A DNA stretch of 64,000 nucleotides from an uncultured Collinsella sp. (GTDB taxonomy: Bacteria > Actinomycetota > Coriobacteriia > Coriobacteriales > Coriobacteriaceae): positions 62,001-126,000 of the forward strand of contig CAKUBM010000003.1 of assembly GCA_934643145.1 (NCBI GenBank). The letters run 5' to 3'. How positions within the stretch are numbered: position 1 is the stretch's first letter; the number at the start of each line of letters is the position of its first letter. Under the pieces are notes generated by a model that did no database searches, was not told the DNA's origin, and saw only the letters and a list, made by a program, of their open reading frames with translations. The position numbers and the translations under genes are program-made. This document shows positions 42,228 through 50,327 of the stretch, piece by piece.

Positions 42228-42312
42228 GGGCCGCCTCCGGGCGGGTTACCTTGCTCCGGGAAGTTCGCGAAGCCCACTTCCCGGAGCAAGGTAACCCGCC
42301 CGGAGGCGGCCC
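42228..42312. repeat. Foldback hairpin B3: perfect 37-bp stem, inverted loop TCGCGAAGCCC
   Basis: Arms 42228-42264 and 42276-42312 are exact reverse complements. The loop is the reverse complement of the B1/B2 loop, so the element is inserted in the other orientation. The middle of the stem (CTCCGGGCGGGTTACCTTGC) is unrelated to B1 and B2. The 42017-42334 gap holds B2, B3 and nothing coding. Confidence 0.95.
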
Positions 42313-42334
42313 CAGCGCGAAACCGTCCCGGATG

Positions 42335-44863
42335 CTATTCGTTGTCGCCGGCGGTCATTTGGGTTGCGGAGAGGGCACCGTCGGCTGCGGTTGCGGCGGC
42401 GGCGTCGGGCCAGACCCAGTCGGTGAAGGCCGGGTGATCGTAGCCCTCGTCGCAAGCGAACTCGAAGGCCTCGGTGCGGAAGGCCTCCCACTCGTCAATC
42501 TGCTCGGCAAACTTGTCGGCATCGACCATGCGCAGCGCGTCGGCAGCCAGGGCCCAGCGGTCCATGTTGTTCAGGCGCAGCATGTCGAACGGCGTGGTCG
42601 TGGAGCCCTTCTCCTCGTAGCCGTGGACGCGGAAGGCGTCGTGGCCGGGGCGGCTCCAGATCAGACGGCGAATCGTGCCGGCATAGGCATGGAAGGCAAA
42701 GAGAACGGGCTTCTCGCCGCAGCCGAACAGCTCAGCCCAGCGCTCGTCGCTGATCGCCTGGTCGTTCTCGCAGACGTTCTGAATCTTGAGCAGATCGACC
42801 ACGTTGACGAACCACACCTTGATGCCCAGCTCGCGCAGCATATCGGTTGCGGCAAGGGCCTCGAGGGTCGGCACGTCACCGCAGGTGGCAACGACGACAT
42901 CGGCCTCGGCGAGCGAGTCGGCGGTCGATGCCCACTCCCAGGTCGCAACGCCCTCGGCAAGCTCGGCCTTGGCCTCGTCGACCGTCTGGAAGGTCGGGGC
43001 GGGCTGCTTGCCGCAGAAGATGGCGTTGACGCAGTCGGTGGACTGGTAGACACGCTCGGCCACGGCAAGGGCCATGTTGGCATCGGCCGGGTAGTAGGCG
43101 TTCACGATATGCGTATCGTTAGCCTTGTTGAGCAGCAGGTCGATAAAGCCGGGGTCTTGGTGCGAGAAGCCGTTGTGGTCCTGACGCCACACGTGGCTCG
43201 ACAGTAGGATGTTAAGACCACTGATGGGGGCACGCCACGGAATCTCGCGCTTGGTGGCCTCGAGCCACTTGCAGTGCTGGTTGACCATGGAATCGACCAC
43301 ATGGACAAAGCTCTCGTAGGAGCTCCACACGCCGGAGCGGCCGGTGAGCACGTAAGCCTCGAGGAAGCCCTCGCACTGGTGCTCGGACAGCTGCTCGACG
43401 ACCTTGCCGGAACCGGCGAGCAGCTCGTCGTTGGCCTCGTCCTCGTAGAAGCCGGCGTCCCACTGCTTCTTAGTCACCTTGTAGGCAGCCTGCAGGCGGT
43501 TGGACGCGGTCTCGTCGGGGCCGAAGATGCGGAAATCGTCCATGTTCTTGGCCAGGACATCGGCGGTGTACTCACCAAAGACACGGGCGGCCTCGGTGGA
43601 GCCCCAGCCGTGACCCTTCTCGGCAACGGGAATCTCGTGGGCGTGGATGTCGGGCAGCTCGAGCTCGCGACGGACCTTACCGCCGTTTGCGTTGGGGTTG
43701 GCACCAATGCGCAGCTCGCCGGTCGGCATAAAGGCCGTCACCTCGGGGCGCACCTGGCCCTCGGGCGTAAAGAGCTCCTCGGGCTTGTAGGAACGCAGCC
43801 ACTCGCGCAGCACTCGGAAGTGCTCGTGGGTGTCCTTGGCGCTCGCCAGCGGCACCTGGTGTGCACGCCAGGAGTCCTCGGTCTTCTTGCCGTCGATCTG
43901 CTTGGGGCAGGTCCAGCCCTTGGGCGTGCGGAACACGATCATGGGGTAGGCCGGACGAACAACGGTCTCGCCCGCGGCGGCCTGGGCCTGAGCGGTGGCC
44001 TTGATATCGCAGATCTCATCGAAGACCTGCTCAAACAGGGCGGCGAAACGCTCGTGGATGCTCGCGTGGCTCTCGTCGTCAAAGCCGGCGACAAAGAAGT
44101 GCGGCTTATAGCCCATACCCTCAAAGAACTTGGTGAGCTCCTCGTCGGACACGCGGGCGAGGATGGTGGGGTTGGCGATCTTGTAGCCGTTGAGGTGCAG
44201 GATCGGCAGAACGATACCGTCGGTAGCCGGGTTCACGAGCTTGTTGGACTGCCAAGAGGTGGCAAGCGGGCCGGTCTCGGACTCGCCGTCGCCCACCACG
44301 GCCACGGCTAGCAGGCTCGGGTTGTCCATGACGGCGCCGTAAGCGTGGCTGAGCGTGTAGCCGAGCTCGCCGCCCTCGTGGATGGAGCCGGGCGTCTCGG
44401 GCGCAAAGTGGCTCGGAATGCCGCCGGGGTAGGAGAACTGGCGGAAGAACTTCTGCAGGCCGGTCTCGTCATCGGTGATGTCGGGACGAATCTCGCGGTA
44501 GGTACCGTCGAGCAGCGACTGGGCGGTACCGGCGGGACCGCCGTGACCAGGCCCCATCAGGAAGATGGCGTTCTGGTTGTGATCGGCGATGAGGCGGTTG
44601 ACATGACCGAACAGGAAGTTGATGCCGGGCGTGGTACCCCAGTGGCCAACCAGGCGGTGCTTAACGTCGGGGCGGCCAAAGTCACGCGTCTCGCCGGTCT
44701 TCTCGTCGACAAAGTCGGCGCGCATGAGCGGGTTGGAGCGAAGGTAGATCTGGCCGACGGACAGGTAGTTCGAAGCGCGCCAGTACAGGTCGACACCCTC
44801 GAGCTCGGAAGCGGGCACCTCGTGTCCCAGCTTTTGCCACGGCGTTCCCAGTGTTTTAGCCAT
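42335..44863 (-). CDS. xfp: Xylulose-5-phosphate/fructose-6-phosphate phosphoketolase
   Basis: 842 residues, thiamine-diphosphate dependent. It cleaves X5P or F6P with phosphate to acetyl phosphate plus G3P or E4P (bifid shunt). Motifs: [60 protein letters not shown], the ThDP-binding [20 protein letters not shown] to [14 protein letters not shown] (GDGE...N), and [26 protein letters not shown] lies before the ATG. The promoter carries two AAAACGTTTT palindromes, likely sites for the LacI-type regulator just upstream. Confidence 0.97.
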   Translation of the reverse strand: MAKTLGTPWQKLGHEVPASELEGVDLYWRASNYLSVGQIYLRSNPLMRADFVDEKTGETRDFGRPDVKHRLVGHWGTTPGINFLFGHVNRLIADHNQNAIFLMGPGHGGPAGTAQSLLDGTYREIRPDITDDETGLQKFFRQFSYPGGIPSHFAPETPGSIHEGGELGYTLSHAYGAVMDNPSLLAVAVVGDGESETGPLATSWQSNKLVNPATDGIVLPILHLNGYKIANPTILARVSDEELTKFFEGMGYKPHFFVAGFDDESHASIHERFAALFEQVFDEICDIKATAQAQAAAGETVVRPAYPMIVFRTPKGWTCPKQIDGKKTEDSWRAHQVPLASAKDTHEHFRVLREWLRSYKPEELFTPEGQVRPEVTAFMPTGELRIGANPNANGGKVRRELELPDIHAHEIPVAEKGHGWGSTEAARVFGEYTADVLAKNMDDFRIFGPDETASNRLQAAYKVTKKQWDAGFYEDEANDELLAGSGKVVEQLSEHQCEGFLEAYVLTGRSGVWSSYESFVHVVDSMVNQHCKWLEATKREIPWRAPISGLNILLSSHVWRQDHNGFSHQDPGFIDLLLNKANDTHIVNAYYPADANMALAVAERVYQSTDCVNAIFCGKQPAPTFQTVDEAKAELAEGVATWEWASTADSLAEADVVVATCGDVPTLEALAATDMLRELGIKVWFVNVVDLLKIQNVCENDQAISDERWAELFGCGEKPVLFAFHAYAGTIRRLIWSRPGHDAFRVHGYEEKGSTTTPFDMLRLNNMDRWALAADALRMVDADKFAEQIDEWEAFRTEAFEFACDEGYDHPAFTDWVWPDAAAATAADGALSATQMTAGDNE

Positions 44864-44921
44864 TGTTTATGTCCCTTCGCTGCGCGGTCGCCCTCCGATA
44901 CGGCAACCTTTCGTTGGGACT

Positions 44922-44965
44922 AGTATATTTGCTAAAACGTTTTATCACTGTGAAAAAACGTTTTA
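44922..44965 (-). promoter_or_regulatory. xfp promoter with two LacI-type operators
   Basis: TAAAACGTTTTA at 44933-44944 and AAAAACGTTTTA at 44954-44965, centres 21 bp apart (two helical turns). Minus-strand TATACT at 44922-44927 is the -10. The operators cover the -35 region and its upstream side. The central CG of an A/T-rich palindrome is typical of LacI-family sites. Confidence 0.75.
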
Positions 44966-45067
44966 TCATCGCTATCTCTCCTGCTGCCCGGCAAAACTGG
45001 ACACTCACCTGCAGCATTGTCTGTCACAGGTACTCCACATTCGATCTATACGAATTGGTAAACGTGT

Positions 45068-46096
45068 TTAGTTGTGTTTAGTAAGATTGAGCACGCTGCC
45101 CTTTACGATGAGCGCAGGCTCCAAAACCACTTCTTCGGCACGCCTACCGCCCTTGCCGGCAAGTCGCTTGGACATGCAGCTAAAAGCATGCTCGGCAAGC
45201 ACGCCCGGATCCTGCTCAATCGCGGTCAGCGCCGGCTCAAAGAGCACATCGGCTGCCGAGTTGTCATAGCTCACCACCGAGATATCGCCCGGAATGTTCT
45301 TCCCCATCTCGTGCAAGCGCTTGAGCAGGCCCAGCGCAATGTTGTCCGAACTTGCGAACACGGCGGTGGCATCGGTCGCGAGCACTGCCTCCGAGGCCTC
45401 GTATGCGCTCGGGATGTAATACTCGCTCTCAAACTCCAAGCGCGCGTCGATGGGAAGGCCCACCTCGCGCAGCGCGCGCTCGTAGCCGGCAAGGCGTTTA
45501 CGGCCCGTGTTGGATCGGCGCGCGTTAACGAGACAGGCAATGCGACGATGGCCCTGCTCAACCAGATAGCGTGTGGCCATATAGCCGCCCATCTCGTGAT
45601 CGAACATCACCTTGTCGCACTCGAGCCCCTCAATGGCGCGGTCGACCATCACGGCCGGGATGGGCAGATGGCTGACCTCTTCGCGCAGGGCGCGGTCGTC
45701 GGAAAACTCGTCGCCCACGACCAGGAACACGCCATCGACGCCGCGCGTCACCAGCTGGCGCAACAGCTCCAGATCGTCCTCGGCACTTCCGCCCGAGCTG
45801 GTAATAAAGAGCGCATAGCCGTCCTCGCGACAGCGCTTTTCCAGGCTCCCGGCGAGCGAGGCAAAAAAACGGCTCTCGATGTTGGGGACGATAAGGCCCA
45901 GGGTGCGCGACTCGCGCATAACCAGGCTGCGCGCAATCTGGTTGGGGACATAGTGGTTGCGTGCCGCGACCTCCTTGATGAGCTTGCGGTTTTCTTCCGA
46001 AATGCGACAGGGCCGATTGTTGAGCACCAGCGAGACCGACGAGGGGGAAAGCCCCACCTCCTGGGCGATCTGCTTGAGGGTGACTTTGTTGGCCAT
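45068..46096 (-). CDS. LacI family transcriptional regulator
   Basis: 342 residues. The DNA-binding domain is VTLKQIAQEVGLSPSSVSLV to LNNRPCRISEENRKLIKEVA with the hinge NHYVPNQIARSLVMRESRTL. The periplasmic-binding-like effector domain begins GLIVPNIESRFFASLAGSLE and includes AVMVDRAIEGLECDKVMFDH and FASSDNIALGLLKRLHEMGK. GGAAGGAGCGAG precedes ATG46096. It lies directly upstream of xfp on the same strand, and the two palindromes between the genes make it the probable controller of xfp, perhaps also of itself. Confidence 0.92.
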   Translation of the reverse strand: MANKVTLKQIAQEVGLSPSSVSLVLNNRPCRISEENRKLIKEVAARNHYVPNQIARSLVMRESRTLGLIVPNIESRFFASLAGSLEKRCREDGYALFITSSGGSAEDDLELLRQLVTRGVDGVFLVVGDEFSDDRALREEVSHLPIPAVMVDRAIEGLECDKVMFDHEMGGYMATRYLVEQGHRRIACLVNARRSNTGRKRLAGYERALREVGLPIDARLEFESEYYIPSAYEASEAVLATDATAVFASSDNIALGLLKRLHEMGKNIPGDISVVSYDNSAADVLFEPALTAIEQDPGVLAEHAFSCMSKRLAGKGGRRAEEVVLEPALIVKGSVLNLTKHN

Positions 46097-46331
46097 CTCG
46101 CTCCTTCCGGGTTTACACGCAATCTCTTGAAAGTATAGCGACCGCCCCTCTACCTCGATGATAAACACTTTACCAATCCGGTAGACGGCACTTTTATCGC
46201 CGCCAACGCAGGTAGATTTTTGGGACATGCCTTAATTTCTACCTTTTTGCTCAACGCCGACCCTCCCCTGCCGCCACCGCGATTGGTGCAAAGTAACCTG
46301 GCCCCTTTGCACCAAATCCATCCGGGTGGGG

Positions 46332-46337
46332 TATATT
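46332..46337 (+). promoter_or_regulatory. -10 box TATATT of murB
   Basis: TATATT is 11 nt before an in-frame ATG at 46349 and 44 nt before ATG46382. If translation uses 46349, the mRNA would be nearly leaderless; 46382 has AAGGCGGA upstream. Confidence 0.45.
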
Positions 46338-46381
46338 GCATTCGATTGATGAAAACAACCACCCATAAGGCGGATATTCGT

Positions 46382-47344
46382 ATGCACGAGAACGACTTTT
46401 TTAACGAGGACCTCCTCTGCACACTCGCTGGCGTTGCCGGCGAGGACAACGTACTCATGAGCGAGCCCATGCGCGATCACACCACGTTTAAGATCGGCGG
46501 TCCAGCAGACGTCTTTGTCACGCCCGATACCGAGCAGGGCCTTGTCGCCACGCTCGACACCTGCTATCGCTGCGACCTACCGCTCACTATCGTGGGCAAC
46601 GGCTCCGACCTGCTCGTCGGCGACAAGGGCATCCGCGGCGTCGTCGTGGCACTGGGCGAAGGCCTCTCCGACATTACCGTCGACGGCACACATGTCACGG
46701 CCGCAGCAGGCGCGCTGCTCTCGGATGTTGCGACCGCGGCAGCCGAGGCCGGCCTCACCGGCATGGAGCCCATCTCGGGTATCCCCGGCTCGGTCGGCGG
46801 CGCCTGCTACATGAACGCCGGTGCCTACGGCGCCTGCATGGCCGATGTTCTGGAGTCCGTGCGCGTCTATAAGCCCGCCCGCGTACTCGACGACGGCACG
46901 CGCGGCAGCGGCAATATCATCGAGTTCGATGTCGACGAGCTCAACCTGGGCTATCGCAAGAGCCGCATTGCCGATGACGGCTTTATCGTGCTCTCGGCCA
47001 CCTTCAACCTCGCCCCGGGCAATGCGGCGATGATCAAGGCCGACATGGACGACTACCGCCAGCGCCGCGAGGACAAGCAGCCGCTCGACATGCCGAGCGC
47101 CGGATCCACCTTTAAGCGTCCCGAGGGCCACTTTGCCGGCAAGCTCATCATGGACGCCGGCCTGCGCGGCCACGCCATCGGCGGCGCACAGGTGAGCGAG
47201 AAGCACTGCGGCTTCATCGTCAACGCCGACCACGCCACCGCAGCCGACGTCGACGAACTCATCCGCCACATCCAAACAACCGTTAAGGACCAGTTCGGAG
47301 TAGACCTAGAACCCGAAGTCCACCGAGTAGGCGAATTTTTATAA
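46382..47344 (+). CDS. murB: UDP-N-acetylenolpyruvoylglucosamine reductase
   Basis: 320 residues (or 331 from ATG46349). Flavoprotein that reduces UDP-GlcNAc-enolpyruvate to UDP-MurNAc in peptidoglycan synthesis. FAD motifs: MRDHTTFKIGGPADVFVTPD, LTIVGNGSDLLVGDKGIRGV, GMEPISGIPGSVGGACYMNA and GAYGACMADVLESV. Active-site region: LNLGYRKSRI, then QPLDMPSAGSTFKRPEGHFA (catalytic Ser) and GGAQVSEKHCGFIVN, so it is a type II (Tyr-lacking loop) MurB. Divergent from the LacI gene. Confidence 0.96.
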   Translation: MHENDFFNEDLLCTLAGVAGEDNVLMSEPMRDHTTFKIGGPADVFVTPDTEQGLVATLDTCYRCDLPLTIVGNGSDLLVGDKGIRGVVVALGEGLSDITVDGTHVTAAAGALLSDVATAAAEAGLTGMEPISGIPGSVGGACYMNAGAYGACMADVLESVRVYKPARVLDDGTRGSGNIIEFDVDELNLGYRKSRIADDGFIVLSATFNLAPGNAAMIKADMDDYRQRREDKQPLDMPSAGSTFKRPEGHFAGKLIMDAGLRGHAIGGAQVSEKHCGFIVNADHATAADVDELIRHIQTTVKDQFGVDLEPEVHRVGEFL

Positions 47345-47347
47345 AAA

Positions 47348-47369
47348 GAAGGCCCCGAAAGGGGCCTTC
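47348..47369. terminator. Bidirectional terminator between murB and the cell-wall hydrolase gene
   Basis: GAAGGCCCC-gaaa-GGGGCCTTC, a 9-bp stem with a GNRA loop. The minus strand has TTTTTAT after it and the plus strand ACCATATTT. Confidence 0.85.
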
Positions 47370-47421
47370 ACCATATTTATTCAGCTAACCCAGTCCGGTG
47401 CGTCGCGCTCTGAACCCGGAA

Positions 47422-47552
47422 GGTCCCGGGCTGTCCGCGCGGCATAAGGTTGATCGCGAGTTCCGCACGAGCCGGAGAGCACTTAATGTGCTCTCCGTGC
47501 GAGCAGGACTGTCCGAGCAGGCAACCTTATGCCGCGCGGACAGCCCGGGACC
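47422..47552. repeat. Foldback element with perfect 31-bp arms and an inner hairpin
   Basis: Arms 47422-47452 and 47522-47552 (GGTCCCGGGCTGTCCGCGCG+GCATAAGGTTG and complement) are exact reverse complements. The 69-nt interior holds CGGAGAGCAC-ttaat-GTGCTCTCCG, another perfect stem. It is not related in loop sequence to the B family. It is 20 nt downstream of the hydrolase stop. Confidence 0.92.
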
Positions 47553-47571
47553 AACCAGCTTCAAACCGCAG

Positions 47572-48777
47572 CTACGACAGCACCACGCCGCCAAGCCAGC
47601 CCCAACGCACGCCAGAGCCCGTACCGTAGAAGCTAATAAACGAATCAAGCGACTTAGACGTAATGGCACCCTCGTTGCTCATAACGATGCCGCCACCAAC
47701 GTAGATGCCCACGTGGCCATAGATCAGGCCCGGAGCACCAGTACCACTGTGCGACGAGTCGGCAACGATCATGCCAACCTGCAGCGCCGAGCGGTCGGAG
47801 CTATAGCACCAGGCGTTGAACATGTCGCAGGCGTTGCCGCCAAAGTAACCGACGCCGGCATTGCGGAAGACGTTGGTAACCCAAGCAGCGCACCAGCCCT
47901 GACCAGGCGAGGGCGTGGAGTAGCATGCGTTGACGACAGCCTGCTGCTTGCCCGAGCCGCCCGTCTGCTGCGGAGTGCCGCTGGCATACGACCCGCCACC
48001 CGAGCTCGAACCGCCCGAAGAAGAACCAGTATTCGCAGAGGCTGCAGCAGCCGCAGCCGCCTTCCTGGCAGCCTCCTCGGCCTGGGCGGCAGCGAGGATC
48101 TCGGAATCACGCTGGGCCATGAGTTCCTTGACGTCGTCGGAAAGACCGTTCAGCACGGTCTGGACCTCTTGCTGCTTGGCCTGCATATCCTGCATCTGGG
48201 CCGTCTGCTGGTCCTTGAGTTTCTCCAGGTCGGCCTTTTGTGCCTCGAGTTCGGTCTTCTGCGCGTCGAGCTCGGCCTGAATCGTCTGGATGTCCTCGAT
48301 GGCGTCGCGGTCGCTCTTGTTGATCTTCTCGACGTAGTGCGCGTTGGCAACGAGCTCTTCAAACGAGCCAGAGGCCAGCAGCAACGACAGGATGTTGGTG
48401 CCGCCCGACTTGTAGCTGGCTGCCACGCGATCGGAAAGGTCGTTACGCTTCTTCTTGAGCTCGGCCTTCTTGGTGTCGATCTGAGCCTGCGTATCGTCAA
48501 TCTTGCCCTGAACGCCCTCGATATCGTTAAGGGTCTGGGCATTCTTGTTTGCCAGCGCCGCATACTCATTTGCGATGCTGTCGAGCTGGGCCTGAACCTC
48601 ATCGAGCTGGGCCTGGGCGGCATTCAGTTTATCGGTGGTCTCTTTGGAAGCCTCCGCCGCATGGGCGCGGGCGGGCAGGCCAAAAAGAACTGCCGCAGAA
48701 GCAGCGCCGAACAGGGCCTTGAGGGCAGCGCGACGCGAGAGCTCCTGGGAGAGGATGGAATCGCTGTTTGGTGACAT
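47572..48777 (-). CDS. Secreted coiled-coil peptidoglycan hydrolase, NlpC/P60- or CHAP-like
   Basis: 401 residues. The N-terminus carries a twin-arginine-like signal, SRRAALKALFGAASAAVLFG, ending near ARAHA. Residues about 45-245 are a long coiled coil (KLNAAQAQLDEVQAQLDSIA, LDAQKTELEAQKADLEKLKD), as in PcsB/CwlO-type proteins that are controlled by FtsEX. An Ala- and Ser/Gly-rich linker leads to a C-terminal papain-like domain with the catalytic Cys in GQGWCAAWVTNVFRNAGVGY and His in IYGHVGIYVGGGIVMSN. It probably cuts peptide cross-links during growth. It stands alone, with a terminator at 47348-47369. Confidence 0.85.
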   Translation of the reverse strand: MSPNSDSILSQELSRRAALKALFGAASAAVLFGLPARAHAAEASKETTDKLNAAQAQLDEVQAQLDSIANEYAALANKNAQTLNDIEGVQGKIDDTQAQIDTKKAELKKKRNDLSDRVAASYKSGGTNILSLLLASGSFEELVANAHYVEKINKSDRDAIEDIQTIQAELDAQKTELEAQKADLEKLKDQQTAQMQDMQAKQQEVQTVLNGLSDDVKELMAQRDSEILAAAQAEEAARKAAAAAAASANTGSSSGGSSSGGGSYASGTPQQTGGSGKQQAVVNACYSTPSPGQGWCAAWVTNVFRNAGVGYFGGNACDMFNAWCYSSDRSALQVGMIVADSSHSGTGAPGLIYGHVGIYVGGGIVMSNEGAITSKSLDSFISFYGTGSGVRWGWLGGVVLS

Positions 48778-49043
48778 ATGTACTCCGTTACATGCTTATT
48801 TATATGTCGCTCAACTCATACATATTAGCGTACATCGCGCGCATCCCAACGATTTCCACGAACGGCAGGAAACGACAAGGTCGGCGGCTCGCAAGCAATT
48901 GGTAAAGTTGGGGTAACAATTGGGCAAACTCAGTTATGAGTACGTTAACATAATCCTCTGCTTTTCCTGCCCTGCGCGTTTTGAGCGTCCCTACCTGCGC
49001 TATACTCCCCTCAGGAAGTGTTCCTGATTCGATAGGAGACTAC
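48778..49043 (+). promoter_or_regulatory. Divergent region upstream of galE
   Basis: TATACT at 49001-49006 is a likely -10 for galE. A small stem TCAGGAA-gtg-TTCCTGA (49011-49027) lies in the 35-nt leader before AGGAG. Otherwise no feature is seen. Confidence 0.5.
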
Positions 49044-50105
49044 ATGTCCAAAGCACTCGACCCCAAAGACACCTGCGTCCTCGTTACCGGTGGCGCCGGC
49101 TTTATCGGCTCGCACACCGTCGTTCAGCTGCTCGAAGGCGGCTACCAGGTTGTCATCGTCGATGACCTCTCCAACTCCAGCGCCATCGCCGTCGACCGCG
49201 TTAAGACCATCGTGGGCGACGAGGCCGCCAAAAACCTCACCTTCTACGAGGCAAACGTGCTCGACCGCGAGGCCATGAACAAGATCTTCGATACTCACCA
49301 GATCGACCGCGTCATCCACTTTGCCGGCTTTAAGGCCGTCGGTGAGTCGGTGAGCAAGCCCGTCGAGTATTACCACAACAATATCGAGAACACCCTGGTG
49401 CTCGTCGACGTCATGCGCAACCATGGCTGCAAGTCCATCATCTTCTCGAGCTCCTCGACCGTCTACGGCGACCCGGACAACCCGCCTGTCACCGAGGAGG
49501 ATCCCAAGAAGCCCGCGACCAACCCGTATGGTTGGACCAAGTGGATGATCGAGCAGATTCTTATGGACGTCCATACCGCCGACCCCGAGTGGGACGTCGT
49601 GCTGCTCCGCTACTTCAACCCCATCGGCGCCCATCCGTCGGGCCTGATCGGCGAGGATCCCAAGGGCATCCCCAACAACCTGGTGCCCTACGTCGCCCAG
49701 GTCGCCGTGGGCAAGCTCGAGGCCGTTCAGGTCTTTGGCAACGACTACCCCACCCCCGACGGCACCGGCGTGCGCGATTACATCCACGTCTGCGACCTGG
49801 CCTCTGGTCATGTGGCGGCCCTCAACTGGATGAACGGCAAGACCGGCGTCGAGATCTTTAACCTGGGCACCGGCACCGGCACCTCGGTGCTCGAGGTCGT
49901 CGCCGCCTTCTCCAAGGCTTGCGGCAAGGAACTGCCCTATGTGATTCGCGAACGCCGTGCCGGCGACATCGCCGCCAACTGGTGCGATGCCTCCAAGGCC
50001 GAGCGCATGATGGGCTGGAAGGCTCAGTACGACATCGCGGATATGTGCCGCGACAGCTGGAACTGGCAGAGCCACAACCCCAACGGCTTCGCCGACGCCG
50101 AGTAG
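49044..50105 (+). CDS. galE: UDP-glucose 4-epimerase
   Basis: 353 residues. The extended short-chain dehydrogenase fold begins CVLVTGGAGFIGSHTVVQLL (NAD loop GxxGxxG) and VVIVDDLSNSSAIAVDRV. Further motifs: VIHFAGFKAVGESVSKPVEY, IIFSSSSTVYGDP (catalytic Ser), NPYGWTKWMIEQIL (YxxxK), LLRYFNPIGAHPSGLIGEDP and GTGVRDYIHVCDLA. It interconverts UDP-Gal and UDP-Glc in the Leloir pathway and supplies UDP-Gal for cell-surface polymers. AGGAG precedes the ATG. A strong terminator follows. Confidence 0.97.
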   Translation: MSKALDPKDTCVLVTGGAGFIGSHTVVQLLEGGYQVVIVDDLSNSSAIAVDRVKTIVGDEAAKNLTFYEANVLDREAMNKIFDTHQIDRVIHFAGFKAVGESVSKPVEYYHNNIENTLVLVDVMRNHGCKSIIFSSSSTVYGDPDNPPVTEEDPKKPATNPYGWTKWMIEQILMDVHTADPEWDVVLLRYFNPIGAHPSGLIGEDPKGIPNNLVPYVAQVAVGKLEAVQVFGNDYPTPDGTGVRDYIHVCDLASGHVAALNWMNGKTGVEIFNLGTGTGTSVLEVVAAFSKACGKELPYVIRERRAGDIAANWCDASKAERMMGWKAQYDIADMCRDSWNWQSHNPNGFADAE

Positions 50106-50129
50106 CCACTCCTCCGCAATCGTTTTTGG

Positions 50130-50163
50130 GCCCCGGTCTCCAATGTGAGACCGGGGCTTTTTT
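50130..50163 (+). terminator. Terminator of galE
   Basis: GCCCCGGTCTC-caatgt-GAGACCGGGGC followed by TTTTTT. Confidence 0.95.
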
Positions 50164-50215
50164 CATGGCATGCAACCATTCACCGAAATACTCCCAACTT
50201 TTTTATCTTGCCTGT

Positions 50216-50242
50216 ACATGTTTAAACAACATGTTTTACAAT
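50216..50242 (+). promoter_or_regulatory. malQ promoter with TGTTTAAACAA operator
   Basis: ACATGTT-taaac-AACATGT (50216-50234) contains TGTTTAAACAA, related to sites before the ABC transporter, the GntR gene and the PTS-HAD gene. A TACAAT -10 follows at 50237-50242, so a bound repressor would block RNA polymerase. Confidence 0.6.
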
Positions 50243-50327
50243 AGGCGTATCGAATCAGAACACCGGGGGCGGACTGTTCTTCCATTGGCAGGACGGCCCC
50301 ACGACAAAAAGGTTGGTGAGCGCATTC

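Noticed and set aside
40916-42312. Ordinary rho-independent terminators as explanation of hairpins B1-B3
   Set aside because: Stems are 31-37 bp, none has a T-run, and two lie side by side in one gap; termination may occur but does not explain the shared loop and exact stems.
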